Origin: CAWBRT01 sp963819175
GTDB lineage: Bacteria; Acidobacteriota; Terriglobia; Terriglobales; Acidobacteriaceae
Direction: 5' to 3'
Length of the DNA stretch: 64,000 nt
NCBI GenBank assembly: GCA_963819175.1
Contig: CAWFVJ010000019.1
Coordinates: 135,928-199,927, forward strand
Within the stretch, counting starts at the first letter, position 1, and each line of letters opens with the position of its first letter. Under the pieces are notes generated by a model that had not been told where the DNA came from, ran no database searches, and saw only the letters and a program-made list of their open reading frames with translations. This document shows positions 55,817 through 64,000 of the stretch, piece by piece. Both the position numbers and the translations under genes were made by a program.

Positions 55817-57247
55817 TCAGAACGGGAACACTCCGAACAGAGCACAGGCGATCGTCATTACGACAGAAGCCGCAAAAAGAAACGGAATCGAGAACTTCTG
55901 ATGTTCGCCAAGTTCGATCCCGCAGAGTCCCACAACGAGGAAGGTAGCCGGCGTAAGGGGACTAACCGGGAAGCCGACGGTCATCTGTCCCATCAGAGCC
56001 GCCTGTGCCACCTGGATTGCCTGTCCTCCCAGGCTTTTGTAGACCTCCGACACGACCGGAAGCACGCCAAAGTAGAACGAATCCGGATCAAACAACAGGC
56101 TGAGCGGCATAGAGATGATGCCAAGCGCGAACGGGATATGCTGTCCCATACCCGGCGGCACATGCGCCACGGCAGCGGTTGCCATCGCTTTGAGCATGTT
56201 CGTGCCCATCATGATGCCGGTGAACGCCCCCGCCGCGAACAGGATGCCGGCCATCATCAGCGCCGCTCTGGCATGGGCGTCAACCCGGGCTCGCTGCATC
56301 TTGACATCGGGGTAGTTGATCATCAATGCAAGAACGACTCCCGCCATGAACATGACTACCGGATCGACCCATCCCGCGATCATAACGGTCATGATGGCGA
56401 GGGTTATCAAAATGTTGATGACGAAGTTGCTTGGGCGCCGGAGTTTGAGTTCCTCCGGCTTCAACTCGCGCTTCAACACTAGATTCACATTGGCGCCACC
56501 CTTGCCAAGGCCGAGGCGCTTCTCCTCTCGCCTTCCCATCAAATAGCAGACGGCGAAGATGAAGATCAGGCCAACGATCTGGACTTTCAGAATTGGCTGA
56601 AAGATCGTTGCAGCCGACATGTGCAGCACGGCGGAGGCGCGGATGGTTGGCCCCGTCCACGGCAAGAAGTTCACTCCCGCGGCCAGAGAGCACGCCAACG
56701 CGAGGATGCGCTTATCCATTCCGAGTCGCTCATAGAGTGGCAGCATGGCGGGAATGGTGATCAGGAAGCACACGGCACCTGAGCCGTCCAAGTGGATCAA
56801 CAGCGCCAGCAAAGCAGAGCCCATCACGACACGGGTGGGTCGCGTGCCAACAACCTTCAAGATCGCATCGATGATCGGATCTAACATCCCGGCGTCCGAC
56901 ATGATGCCGAAGAACAGGATGGCGAAGATAAACATGCCCGCCACCGGGGCGATGGACGAAATGCCTTTGACAATGAATTTGCCGGTATTGAGTTTGAATC
57001 CTGCGGCGAATGCTCCCGCGATAGGCACGGCGATCAATGCCATCAGTGGCGACATAGCCTCGGTCATGATGACGACCAAAAGCACCAGAATAGTCGCTAA
57101 CCCGAGCAGGGCCAGGTGATTCGCCCCGGCGTGCAACATCGCAAGCACGGCTACCAGCACAACCGCGCCCAAACTCAGTCCGATCCGCAACGCCGTGGAA
57201 GCGCCGCCACTCGGTGGGGGTGAAATACCCGCCTGATTAGATGCCAT
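55817..57247 (-). CDS. CitMHS-family citrate/organic-acid:H+ symporter
   Basis: 476 residues, about 12 hydrophobic helices. LALLGLATILVLLVVIMTEA opens the membrane part; IHLDGSGAVCFLITIPAMLP and NFLPWTGPTIRASAVLHM are the family signatures. LLFDPDSFYFGVLPVVSEVY lies in the second half. CitMHS carriers import metal-citrate or related tricarboxylates. It is 64 bp from the AtuA gene and follows the serine hydrolase on the same strand, so it is presumably under the same sigma-54 promoter and delivers the substrate for that set. Confidence 0.92.
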   Translation of the reverse strand: MASNQAGISPPPSGGASTALRIGLSLGAVVLVAVLAMLHAGANHLALLGLATILVLLVVIMTEAMSPLMALIAVPIAGAFAAGFKLNTGKFIVKGISSIAPVAGMFIFAILFFGIMSDAGMLDPIIDAILKVVGTRPTRVVMGSALLALLIHLDGSGAVCFLITIPAMLPLYERLGMDKRILALACSLAAGVNFLPWTGPTIRASAVLHMSAATIFQPILKVQIVGLIFIFAVCYLMGRREEKRLGLGKGGANVNLVLKRELKPEELKLRRPSNFVINILITLAIMTVMIAGWVDPVVMFMAGVVLALMINYPDVKMQRARVDAHARAALMMAGILFAAGAFTGIMMGTNMLKAMATAAVAHVPPGMGQHIPFALGIISMPLSLLFDPDSFYFGVLPVVSEVYKSLGGQAIQVAQAALMGQMTVGFPVSPLTPATFLVVGLCGIELGEHQKFSIPFLFAASVVMTIACALFGVFPF

Positions 57248-57362
57248 AAAATCTCCTTTTTATAACCCGGGCCGGAATTTGCAGCAGCAGAACAGGATTC
57301 CCTACTTCATCATGCCGTTCAGATTCTCCAAGCCGGCTCTGCTGCCGAAATCATCAATCTCA

Positions 57363-58598
57363 TCAATGCAGGGCATTGACAACCGCCTTTTGAAAAGCAA
57401 GCCGCGCGCCTTTGCGGTCATGGTCGCCAGGGATAAGGTAAGGGGGCTGTGGCCAGCAGGACAAGGTAACAATGACGAGATTTTCCTTCCGGTTGATATA
57501 GATGGTCTGACCGGCGAAGCCCACCGCCACCATCGAACCGTCGGGATCGATCCACCAGCTATAGCCGTAGCCATTGGCACCGTATGAATTAGTCTTGGGA
57601 TCCAGCGGGAAAGTGACCTTGCTGGCCTCGTTAATCCAGTATTCCGGCAACACGCGCTTGCCGTTGACGACACCTCCGTTGGCCACGAACAAGCCGAAGC
57701 GCCCGAAGTCCCTAAGGATCATGCCGGCGCGGCTCCCGCCAATCTCCTGTCCCCCATCCGATTCGAGGGTGTAGAAGCCGTCGGCTTCCATCCCGAAATT
57801 GGCCCAAACTTTTTCCGACATGTAATCCGCCAGCCGCTTGTGAGTCGCCGCCGAGACAAGGGCGCCGAGCAGATAAGTGTCGCCCGAATTGTAGTGAAAA
57901 GCCGTTCCCGGCTCAGTTTCCTTCGGCATGGACTTCATCAGGGCCAGCACACCGCCCGGCACCTTGTCGGCCAGCGACTTGCTGTAATGGTTAACGTCCG
58001 ATTCCTTGTCGGAATAGACTTCACTCCATTTGACGCCTGACGACATGGTGATCAGGTTACGAATGCTGACGTTGTCGTATGCCGAGCCTTGCAAGGCGGG
58101 GAGGTACTTCGAAACTTTGTCGTCCAGGCTCTTTATGTAGCCGTCCTGAATGGCCGCACCGACCAAGGTCGATGTCATCGACTTGATCATTGACATCGAA
58201 CTCCAATGTCCCTTCTCCGTGAGGCCAAGAGCGTACCGTTCCAGAACAATCTGGCCGTTCTTGATAATCAACAAACCTGAAACGTTGTTGTAGTCGATGT
58301 AGTTCTCGGAGGTATAGGTCTTGCCCCCCATTTGATAGCTAACCGAAAGTTCCTTGCCTCTCAGCAGAGGATATACATTCTTTCCGTGTTTGATCATCCT
58401 CGTAGCAAACAGCTGGTCGACGATTGAATAGCCGTAAGGCTGAACCGTCGGCGACCACAGCAGGAAGTCTTCGCCGGCCGGAAGATGCACTTTCGGCGCC
58501 GCCATGGCGTCCTGGCACAATGCCGGGGATGCGCAAAAGAAGCTGATTACGACACACAATACCGCTACCGTTCTGTAAGCACTATTCATGTTTTTCAT
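57363..58598 (-). CDS. Exported serine hydrolase, beta-lactamase/6-aminohexanoate-dimer hydrolase type
   Basis: 411 residues with a signal peptide (~1-29, YRTVAVLCVVISFFCASPAL, cut near CQDAMA). SxxK motif Ser136-Met-Ile-Lys139 (SSMSMIKSMTS), tyrosine motif around Tyr236 (AFHYNSGDTYLLGAL), and an AGQTIYINR segment in place of the class-C KTG. The arrangement is like NylB and esterase-type members, which hydrolyse amide or ester oligomers rather than beta-lactams. Being exported, it may release the organic acid that the CitMHS carrier imports. A sigma-54 promoter lies 65 bp upstream. Confidence 0.88.
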   Translation of the reverse strand: MKNMNSAYRTVAVLCVVISFFCASPALCQDAMAAPKVHLPAGEDFLLWSPTVQPYGYSIVDQLFATRMIKHGKNVYPLLRGKELSVSYQMGGKTYTSENYIDYNNVSGLLIIKNGQIVLERYALGLTEKGHWSSMSMIKSMTSTLVGAAIQDGYIKSLDDKVSKYLPALQGSAYDNVSIRNLITMSSGVKWSEVYSDKESDVNHYSKSLADKVPGGVLALMKSMPKETEPGTAFHYNSGDTYLLGALVSAATHKRLADYMSEKVWANFGMEADGFYTLESDGGQEIGGSRAGMILRDFGRFGLFVANGGVVNGKRVLPEYWINEASKVTFPLDPKTNSYGANGYGYSWWIDPDGSMVAVGFAGQTIYINRKENLVIVTLSCWPQPPYLIPGDHDRKGARLAFQKAVVNALH

Positions 58599-58662
58599 GT
58601 AAGCATCTCATCGTCGTTATCGGTGCGCTTGATGGGAAATGGTTCTGTCAAGCCAAAGCTAA

Positions 58663-58678
58663 TGCAGTTTTCATGCCA
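58663..58678 (-). promoter_or_regulatory. Sigma-54 (RpoN) promoter
   Basis: The minus strand reads TGGCATGAAAACTGCA: -24 TGGCATG and -12 CTGCA with the invariant GG and GC exactly 10 bases apart (consensus TGGCACG-N4-TTGCA). A transcript would start near 58652, about 54 bases before the serine-hydrolase ATG. The gene immediately upstream encodes a sigma-54 activator. Confidence 0.78.
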
Positions 58679-58702
58679 CAGCCGACAAGGGGCCCGGAGA
58701 AC

Positions 58703-58727
58703 GAAAAGGGCGCTTGGAGGGCGCCTT
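58703..58727 (-). terminator. Probable terminator of the sigma-54 activator gene
   Basis: Minus strand: AAAGGCGC, short loop, GCGCCCTTTT with one bulged base, 70 bp past the activator stop and just upstream of the sigma-54 promoter. Confidence 0.55.
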
Positions 58728-58798
58728 TGTCGAAATCAAGCAAACTATATTTCTAAGTTTTTGGAAGTGAATGAATAATAATCTAGAAATTCAGAATT

Positions 58799-60196
58799 TT
58801 ATCTGCATTTGTTGTACAAGGTAGCCAACGAAATGCCAAGCTCCATGGCGATAGTCTTCTTCGCCTCCAGAGTGTTCCCGTACTTGTTCAGCATGGATTG
58901 GATCACGGCCCGTTGCGTATCCGCCGCAACCTTCTTCAGGGTTCCGGAGCCTCTCAGGGTCAACCTGGCGGAGTCACCGGCCTTATTGCTCTCCGATTGC
59001 GATTTTGGAAGATGAATGTCCGTGATGACGCTTCGGTCGCAGGTGTAGGCAGCGAATTCCACTACATTTTTCAGTTCCCGGATGTTCCCCGGCCAGCCAT
59101 ATCGGAGGATTTGTTCCAGGACGGAGGGATGGAAAGTCCAATACTTCCCATTTCTTTGAGCCCATTTCACCAGAAAATGTTCCGCCAGAACAATGCTGTC
59201 GGACTCCCGGTTCCGCAGGGGAGGGATCTCAAGACTCATCGCATTCAGTCGGTAATAGAGGTCCTCGCGGAATTTCCCCTGCTTTGTCAGCTCCAACAGG
59301 TTCTTGTTGGTGGCTGCGATGACACGGATGTCAACGGGCCATTCTGCGTGATCTCCCACCTTCCGTACCGTGCGTTCCTGCAATACCCGCAGCAACTTGG
59401 CCTGCATGTCGTACGACAGCTCTGCGATTTCATCCAGCATGATCGTCCCGCCCTCGGAAACCGAGAACAAGCCAATCTTGCCCCCTTTGCGGGCGCCGGT
59501 AAAAGCACCGTCTTCATAGCCGAACAACTCGCTTTCCAACAATGCGGAATTGAGAGTGGAGCAGTTGACAGCCACGAAAGGCAGATCAGCCCTGCTGCTG
59601 GCGTTGTGGATTGCCTGAGCGAACATTTCCTTGCCTGTCCCACTTTCGCCGGTGATGAGGATGTCGGCTTCGCACAGAGCAATCTTTTTCCCCATGGCCA
59701 TGGCTTCCTGTATCCGCGGGGAGTTACCGATGATGTCCTCAAATCGATAGCGGGCATGATAGGCGCGATTTACGACGGACCGCAATTCCTTGGTCTTGCG
59801 GACATACCTTTCCAGCTCCTTCGAAAGGAGAAGGAATTCCTTGAGTTGCTTGCTGACGCTGACCCCGCCGATGGTCATGCCGTTGTGGGAGATAGGCGAC
59901 ACGTCGGTGATGTACTCCGTATCCCCCACCCGCCTATAAACGGCAAGCTTCGCCTCTCCGCTTCTGACCGCTTGGGGAAGGACAGCCCCGGGCCTCACTT
60001 CGGCCAGATCTTTGCCAATGATGTCCTCTCGTTTGAGGCTGGCCAGCCGCAAGTATCCGGCATTGACGTACTGGACTACGCCGTCCGTATCGACAATGAC
60101 GATTGCGTCGGGGATAGCCTCAATCAAACGCGAGGTCCAATCCGGTTCGTTGAGGATTACCTTGAAGAGCGATTCTTTCGCCTTGCTCATCGTCAT
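58799..60196 (-). CDS. Sigma-54-dependent activator with PAS sensor domain
   Basis: 465 residues. A PAS domain (~20-115; IPDAIVIVDTDGVVQYVNAG) precedes an AAA+ core (~150-385) with Walker A GESGTGKE (183-190), the sigma-54 contact loop GAFTGA (230-235), and SEGGTIMLDEIAELS as Walker B region. The C-terminal Fis-type HTH is ~425-465 (KKTIAMELGISLATLYNKCR). There is no receiver domain, so it senses a ligand or redox state through the PAS domain, like NtrC-family catabolic regulators. It most likely drives the sigma-54 promoter just downstream. Confidence 0.93.
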   Translation of the reverse strand: MTMSKAKESLFKVILNEPDWTSRLIEAIPDAIVIVDTDGVVQYVNAGYLRLASLKREDIIGKDLAEVRPGAVLPQAVRSGEAKLAVYRRVGDTEYITDVSPISHNGMTIGGVSVSKQLKEFLLLSKELERYVRKTKELRSVVNRAYHARYRFEDIIGNSPRIQEAMAMGKKIALCEADILITGESGTGKEMFAQAIHNASSRADLPFVAVNCSTLNSALLESELFGYEDGAFTGARKGGKIGLFSVSEGGTIMLDEIAELSYDMQAKLLRVLQERTVRKVGDHAEWPVDIRVIAATNKNLLELTKQGKFREDLYYRLNAMSLEIPPLRNRESDSIVLAEHFLVKWAQRNGKYWTFHPSVLEQILRYGWPGNIRELKNVVEFAAYTCDRSVITDIHLPKSQSESNKAGDSARLTLRGSGTLKKVAADTQRAVIQSMLNKYGNTLEAKKTIAMELGISLATLYNKCR

Positions 60197-60603
60197 ACCT
60201 CTGTCCGTTAGACAAGGCCTAAGCAGGATTCTTTGGCGTTGCAGTGCTCAGATTGTACTGCTCACGAGTGGGTTTGAAAAGTTGCCTCACAGCAAACGAC
60301 AGATCCGGCTGTGTCAAATTGATTCGGGTTGAGTGTGTAGTGGCTTTATCGCGAGAGAGCGGCGGAGATGCTGCCGTCCGGCAGCCTTGGCATGGTGCCG
60401 ATGCGCCCTGAGTTGCGGCGTTACATGAGGATCAAATCAATGTGACGGGCTTTGTGCATACCGGAGCCCCTCGGTTGCAACGGCAAGCAACGCCGGAATT
60501 CCGCATACGGACCCGACCATCGAGACAGGGTAAAACGTCTTGCCTCTGCCTCGATGGCGGCCATATGTCTTAGCGCCATTGCGAGCTTGAAAGCTGACCG
60601 CGT
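60197..60603. other. Gene-free stretch upstream of the sigma-54 activator
   Basis: About 400 bp without a credible gene. It must contain the activator's own promoter on the minus strand. A GCCGTCCGGCAGCCTTGGC... stretch near 60374-60400 is GC-rich with short dyads. Nothing else recognised. Confidence 0.4.
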
Positions 60604-61065
60604 TCAGGCCGCTTTGCTGGTCTGAGTAGCCATCTGCTTCATCATCTGACGCATCGCCGCGATGTGGCCTGGTGCTCGCTCCTCGATCCAGGTTTCAAAG
60701 CGGCTGGCTGCCTTTTCAAGGTTGGCGAGGAACAGCGGATTTGAGAATCGCTGGCGGGCTTCCCGTATGGTTGGCTTCACACGCTCCCAAATGAAGAAGA
60801 ACTCGCCGGTGGTCTCGAAGAACAGCTCTTCATGGAGCAGCCCATGATTGAGGTACGCGCACGCCTGGTCCCAGTAGCTTACGACCATCATGAATGATGT
60901 GCCGGCTTCCGATCCCATAGGCGCGATTCGCATCGCCTCGTCGAAGGTATTCGCGATGTAATTCTTGCTGAACCAGTCGCGGGCTTGCCGTAGCCTCGCC
61001 TCGCGGCGAAGATCGAAGATTTTCAGTTGAAGTTCTGCTTGTTCGTAGGTCGGATTCGTAGCCAT
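60604..61065 (-). CDS. Hypothetical helical protein, possibly DUF4760-like
   Basis: 153 residues from ATG 61065 with AAAGGAG upstream. Helical throughout: YEQAELQLKIFDLRREARLR, ARDWFSKNY, MMVVSYWDQACAYLNHGLLH, TGEFFFIWERVKPTIREARQ, NPLFLANLEKAASRFETWIE. The YW(D/E)xAC...G.L.EELF pattern reminds me of DUF4760-type acidobacterial proteins, but this is from memory. Cytoplasmic, function unknown. Monocistronic. Confidence 0.7.
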   Translation of the reverse strand: MATNPTYEQAELQLKIFDLRREARLRQARDWFSKNYIANTFDEAMRIAPMGSEAGTSFMMVVSYWDQACAYLNHGLLHEELFFETTGEFFFIWERVKPTIREARQRFSNPLFLANLEKAASRFETWIEERAPGHIAAMRQMMKQMATQTSKAA

Positions 61066-61263
61066 CATCTCTCCTTTGTCTTTTACGTATTCGTGATGCC
61101 CGGAATCGTATGCCGCTCCGCTGTTAATGCTTGGTTGCAATCTGTCGCCGCAGATGTTGCTCCTCCCCGCGCAACTCGGGCGTGAGGTAGCCAACTTCCG
61201 AAGAAAATAATTTTGAGATAGATTCGAAGAATTCTTCAGCCGGGCACAGAATTGGGAACAATG

Positions 61264-61290
61264 GAAAAGGGCCGATTCTAGGATCGGCCC
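61264..61290 (-). terminator. Rho-independent terminator of the tRNA-Leu gene
   Basis: Minus strand: GGGCCGAT, loop CCTAGA, ATCGGCCC, then TTTTCC. It begins 9 bases beyond the tRNA CCA end. Confidence 0.88.
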
Positions 61291-61298
61291 TAAACTAT

Positions 61299-61383
61299 TG
61301 GTGCGAAAGGGGGGACTCGAACCCCCACGGTGTTACCCGCCAGATCCTAAGTCTGGTGCGTCTGCCAATTCCGCCACTTTCGC
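61299..61383 (-). tRNA. tRNA-Leu (anticodon UAG)
   Basis: Minus strand: acceptor GCGAAAG pairs with CTTTCGC. The D arm contains GGCAGACG. The anticodon stem CCAGA/TCTGG encloses loop CTTAGGA, giving anticodon TAG. A long variable arm (CGGGTAACACCG) marks a class II tRNA. The T arm GGGGGTTCGAGTCCCCC is perfect. The 3' CCA is encoded (61301-61299). Confidence 0.96.
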
Positions 61384-61846
61384 CTTTATATCAGTAGTTT
61401 GCGTGCACCACTTTTGGTGCAAACAAATTGAAGGGGTTTTTGAAGGGACTGAAATGCAACTTTTCGTTTTTCGCGGTTCTGCCCGCTAAGATCGCTTCAG
61501 CCACTTCCGGTGTTCCCTTCAATCGACTTCATTGCCTCACCGATCACCATTGTACCGCCACTCGGGGCAGCGTGCCGTCCCGTTCGGCCTCCCTCAACTT
61601 GCGGCGCGCTTCCAGCCATGACTATTTGCCCGGCGTACGGATACGCAATCTTCCTTCCTCATTGAAAGCCAGGTGTGAAGGGCGTCTTTGGACAGCGGGA
61701 CTGCCGGCATTCGTGCAACTCACACGTGATCATGGTCACTCATCTTTGTAATTTCTGTCATCGTCTTATCTGCCGGAAGTGTTACGTTGGCAATAGTCAA
61801 CTGGGGTGTCCGTTCCTGCCCGCATGTCGCCAAGGAGTTGTAGTTA
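61384..61846. other. Gene-free stretch between tRNA-Leu and tatA
   Basis: About 460 bp. A plus-strand open frame (61428-61751) has no protein-like character. On the minus strand around 61610-61680 short segments such as FNEEGRLRIRTPGK look faintly protein-like but are broken by stops. I call no gene. It should carry the tatA promoter. Confidence 0.45.
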
Positions 61847-62019
61847 ATGTTTGAGGGCCTTTTCAGCCTGCACATCTGATAGTTATTCTCGTCATAGCAC
61901 TCTTCGTCTTCGGACCCAAGAACATACCCGAACTCGGTAAAGGACTGGGCGAGGGCATTCGCTCCTTTAAGAAAGCGCTGGGCGATCAGCCCGGCTCAGG
62001 CGCTGGCAAAGAAAGCTAA
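61847..62019 (+). pseudogene. tatA: Sec-independent translocase TatA, one frameshift
   Basis: ATG 61847 with AGGAG 10 bases upstream reads MFEGLFS and then hits stops. One base away in frame, around 61868-61878, the sequence continues LIVILVIALFVFGPKNIPEL and GKGLGEGIRSFKKALGD to TAA 62017. This is a textbook TatA: TM helix, FGP hinge, amphipathic helix and short polar tail, ~57 residues. Single-base indel, either real or a sequence error. The next gene has a twin-arginine signal, so this looks like a dedicated translocase-substrate pair. Confidence 0.78.
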
Positions 62020-62138
62020 GGCAGCCCGAGCGCCGGCAGCGGCAGCCTTTACGGCGGATACGAAGATACGCAGCCGGACGGCAAAGTGCGGCATTGGACA
62101 CGCGCGGTTGAACTATTTTCTAAAGCCGGAGTTTGAAG

Positions 62139-62925
62139 ATGAGCGGTTCTATAAGTCGTCGTAATCTGGTCAAAGTAATCGGTGGCGCCGCCGGAGTCGG
62201 CGTTATCGGCAAGCTGCGGGCCGGGCAGAGAGCACTCACAACACGCCTCCCGTCCCGGTTGCACCCGGTGCGAGCATTCATACGCTGCCCTGGCCCTACA
62301 AGCCGTTAGACAAGGAAGTGGCGGCCGTGCGCGCTTTTCACAGCTTCTACAAGGCCGAGTGCATGTTCGGAACGGCGGACGCCATTGCCGGAGCGATTAC
62401 CGAACAACTGGGCTCTCCCTACACGGAGTTTCCCTTCCTGATGTTCAGGTACGGTGGCGGCGGAATCGACGGCTGGGGGACTATCTGCGGAACCTTGGCC
62501 GGCGCTGCGGCCTGCTTCCATCTGCTCTCCTCCAAGCCGGGCCCGCTGGTGGACGCGCTGTTCGTCTGGTACGAGAGCGAGGCCTTGCCCAATGTCCATC
62601 CCAAGGCCGCCAAGTTTCCCGAGATTCGCTCGGTCTCCGGCACGCCGCTCTGCCATACCTCAATCTCCAAGTGGTGCAGCGTCTCCGGCAAGCATACCTA
62701 TTCGCCCGAGCGCGGCGAACGCTGCGCCGCTCTGGCCGCCTCGGTGGCCAAGAAGGCCGTGATGCTGCTGAACGAGCAAGCCGCCGCCAAGCCAATCGCC
62801 TTTCCCTGCCGGCGGCAACCCAGAGCTGCATGTCCTGTCACGAGAAGGGCGGGGCGATGGAGAACTCGCGCGGCAAGATGGACTGCGGAGGCTGCCACGC
62901 TCCACTCGTCGGCAAGCATCCGTAG
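62139..62925 (+). pseudogene. Tat-exported split-Soret cytochrome c-like protein, two frameshifts
   Basis: ATG 62139 opens a Tat signal: SGSISRRNLVKVIGGAAGVG. Near 62215-62235 the frame changes to AESTHNTPPVPVAPG and continues through LPWPYKPLDKEVAAVRAFHS, CMFGTADAIAGAITEQLGSP and GGGIDGWGTICGTLAGAAAC. Near 62800 it changes again to give two heme c motifs, CMSCH and CGGCH, ending VGKHP at 62925. The core plus double CxxCH matches split-Soret cytochromes and C_GCAxxG_C_C redox proteins. Read across, ~260 residues, periplasmic. Partner of the upstream tatA. Confidence 0.75.
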
Positions 62926-63232
62926 AAATCGCGGGTGGTTTGAAAACCGCGCCTCCATGCACATGGAGGCGCGGCCCCTCGTCTCTTCATCGCCATTACT
63001 CCATGCTTATCAATTAAAAATCGGCCGAGAGCTAGACTGACGGCATACTCCGCAGCGTCCCGCAGGTGCACGCCGGCTTTCATTTACCGGTATGGACGAG
63101 TATTCTGATTTCTTCACATGGAATCCATTTTTTCTGTTCACAGCCAGCGGGCGCGGCCTCTGCGATGGCACAAATATGGGCAAACGGTGAGACCGAAATG
63201 CTGGCCCTACGGTCCGAGTTCGGGGGCGGTCA
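62926..63232. other. Gene-free stretch between the cytochrome and methyltransferase genes
   Basis: About 300 bp. GCGCCTCCATG at about 62950 and CATGGAGGCGC just after it form a perfect 11-bp inverted repeat over CACA (62949-62974), directly downstream of the cytochrome gene and possibly its transcript-end hairpin, though without T residues. Confidence 0.45.
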
Positions 63233-64000
63233 ATGTCAATCCATAACGATAACGTACGAAAGTCATTCACAGAGAGCGCAATGGGATATGCAGTAATTCC
63301 TTGGCTGCTGGACAAGGAACGGATCGCCCGCCTGGTCACTGCGGCTCAGCCAAAAGCTACCGATCGCGTGCTGGACGTGGCGTGCGGTCCGGGGCACATT
63401 ACAGAGGCTTTTTCCCATGTCTGCCGGGAGGTAATCGGTGTCGATCTCACCGAGGCGCCGCTGGCAATCGCCAGGCAACGCTGCCAGGAGCGTGCTATCG
63501 CCAACGTCTCCTTTCAGGTCTGCGACGTCCAAGGTCTCCCGTTTGATGAAGCAACGTTCGACATCGCCGTTTGCCGGCTGGAAATGCATCACTTCCAGGA
63601 CCCGCTCAAGGTGCTGCGGGGAATGACACGCGTCTGCAGAACCGGCGGCAATGTCGTCGTGGAAGAGGTTATGACGAGCGAGCATGGTGAGCGGGCTGCC
63701 GACCACCACAGGTGCGAAACACTGCGCGGCTCAGCTCACGCGCGCTACATCCCTCTGAGCCAGCTGCTTATACTGTTTCGTGATGCCGGACTTCGATACA
63801 TACGGTGGTCACCGGGGAAGTTACTCCGGAGGTGGACCGCTGGTTGTCCAAAGCGCCTCCGGAGGGTGCCAGCGGAGCTGCGGCGGCTGCTCGAAGAAGA
63901 TCGTGTACGCGACTTGACGGGTTTGCAGCCCTATCGCGATGAGCAGGGGCACCGATTCTTCCATGAGCACTTAATGGTGGTTGCAGGGAGAAAGCTTTAG
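63233..64000 (+). CDS. Class I SAM-dependent methyltransferase (UbiE-like)
   Basis: 255 residues, ending exactly at the window edge. SAM-binding motif I is VLDVACGPGHITEAFS (about 46-61). The acidic end of beta-2 is in VIGVDLTEAPLAIARQRC, motif II in VCDVQGLPFDEATFDIAVCR, and motif III in VLRGMTRVCRTGGNVVVEEV. Between 63805 and 63875 the frame reads Arg/Trp-rich (SPGKLLRRWTAGCPKRLRRV), whereas another frame gives TGEVTPEVDRWLSKAPPEG, so two compensating indels are likely there. Substrate unknown. Confidence 0.85.
   Translation: MSIHNDNVRKSFTESAMGYAVIPWLLDKERIARLVTAAQPKATDRVLDVACGPGHITEAFSHVCREVIGVDLTEAPLAIARQRCQERAIANVSFQVCDVQGLPFDEATFDIAVCRLEMHHFQDPLKVLRGMTRVCRTGGNVVVEEVMTSEHGERAADHHRCETLRGSAHARYIPLSQLLILFRDAGLRYIRWSPGKLLRRWTAGCPKRLRRVPAELRRLLEEDRVRDLTGLQPYRDEQGHRFFHEHLMVVAGRKL

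Noticed and set aside
58898..60211. 437-codon plus-strand open frame
   Set aside because: Antisense shadow of the sigma-54 activator, which has full domain structure.

Overview
The window looks like a piece of an Acidobacteriota chromosome, probably Terriglobia (Koribacter / Sulfotelmatobacter-like). The evidence is a GC-rich coding background, intergenic spaces packed with short hairpin repeats and 'TCATCCTGAGCG...GAAGGATCT' repeats of a kind I associate from memory with soil Acidobacteriota, and the gene families present (DUF5715, DinB-like, split-Soret cytochrome, LTxxQ proteins). No rRNA is present, so the taxon is inference.

Layout. 0-3.3 kb: broken glycosyltransferase end, then two tandem 6-pyruvoyl-tetrahydropterin synthase paralogues, folE and a short-chain dehydrogenase (a pterin cluster). 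3.4-8.9 kb: EamA transporter, rhomboid protease, truB, DinB-like protein and a small membrane protein, separated by about 30 hairpin repeats. 9.2-10.5 kb: an IS481-family element inserted with a 9-bp target duplication in the loop of one hairpin. 10.8-16.5 kb: a visibly AT-richer island with a secreted trypsin-like protease overlapping a GIY-YIG protein, then DUF3311 / sodium-solute symporter / amidohydrolase. 16.6-21.6 kb: bfn, miaB, pdxT, a Spy-like periplasmic protein and rdgB. 21.8-25.4 kb: a complete sdhCAB operon directly behind a truncated remnant of a different sdhC. 25.7-31.1 kb: DUF5715 protein, excisionase-like protein and tyrosine integrase, two cyclophilins. 31.2-39.9 kb: mdh, icd, glnE, glnA and a LysR regulator.

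40-44.8 kb is a polyamine cluster: pyruvoyl-dependent arginine decarboxylase, deoxyhypusine-synthase-like protein, N-carbamoylputrescine amidase and agmatine deiminase (arginine to agmatine to putrescine to a probable longer polyamine), then tadA. 44.9-58.6 kb is a mainly minus-strand catabolic region: MoaD next to a scrap of aldehyde ferredoxin oxidoreductase, two MFS carriers, maleate-isomerase-like protein, amidohydrolase, VOC protein, ThDP enzyme, LysR, AtuA-type proteins, CitMHS carrier and a serine hydrolase behind a convincing sigma-54 promoter, with a sigma-54 activator just upstream. 60.6-64 kb: acidobacterial hypothetical, tRNA-Leu(UAG), frameshifted tatA with a frameshifted Tat-exported split-Soret cytochrome, and a methyltransferase.

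Single-base frameshifts interrupt many genes, especially after 39 kb, while large housekeeping genes (glnE, glnA, icd, sdhA) are intact. Either the accessory region is decaying or the sequence has local indel errors; I cannot tell which from sequence alone.
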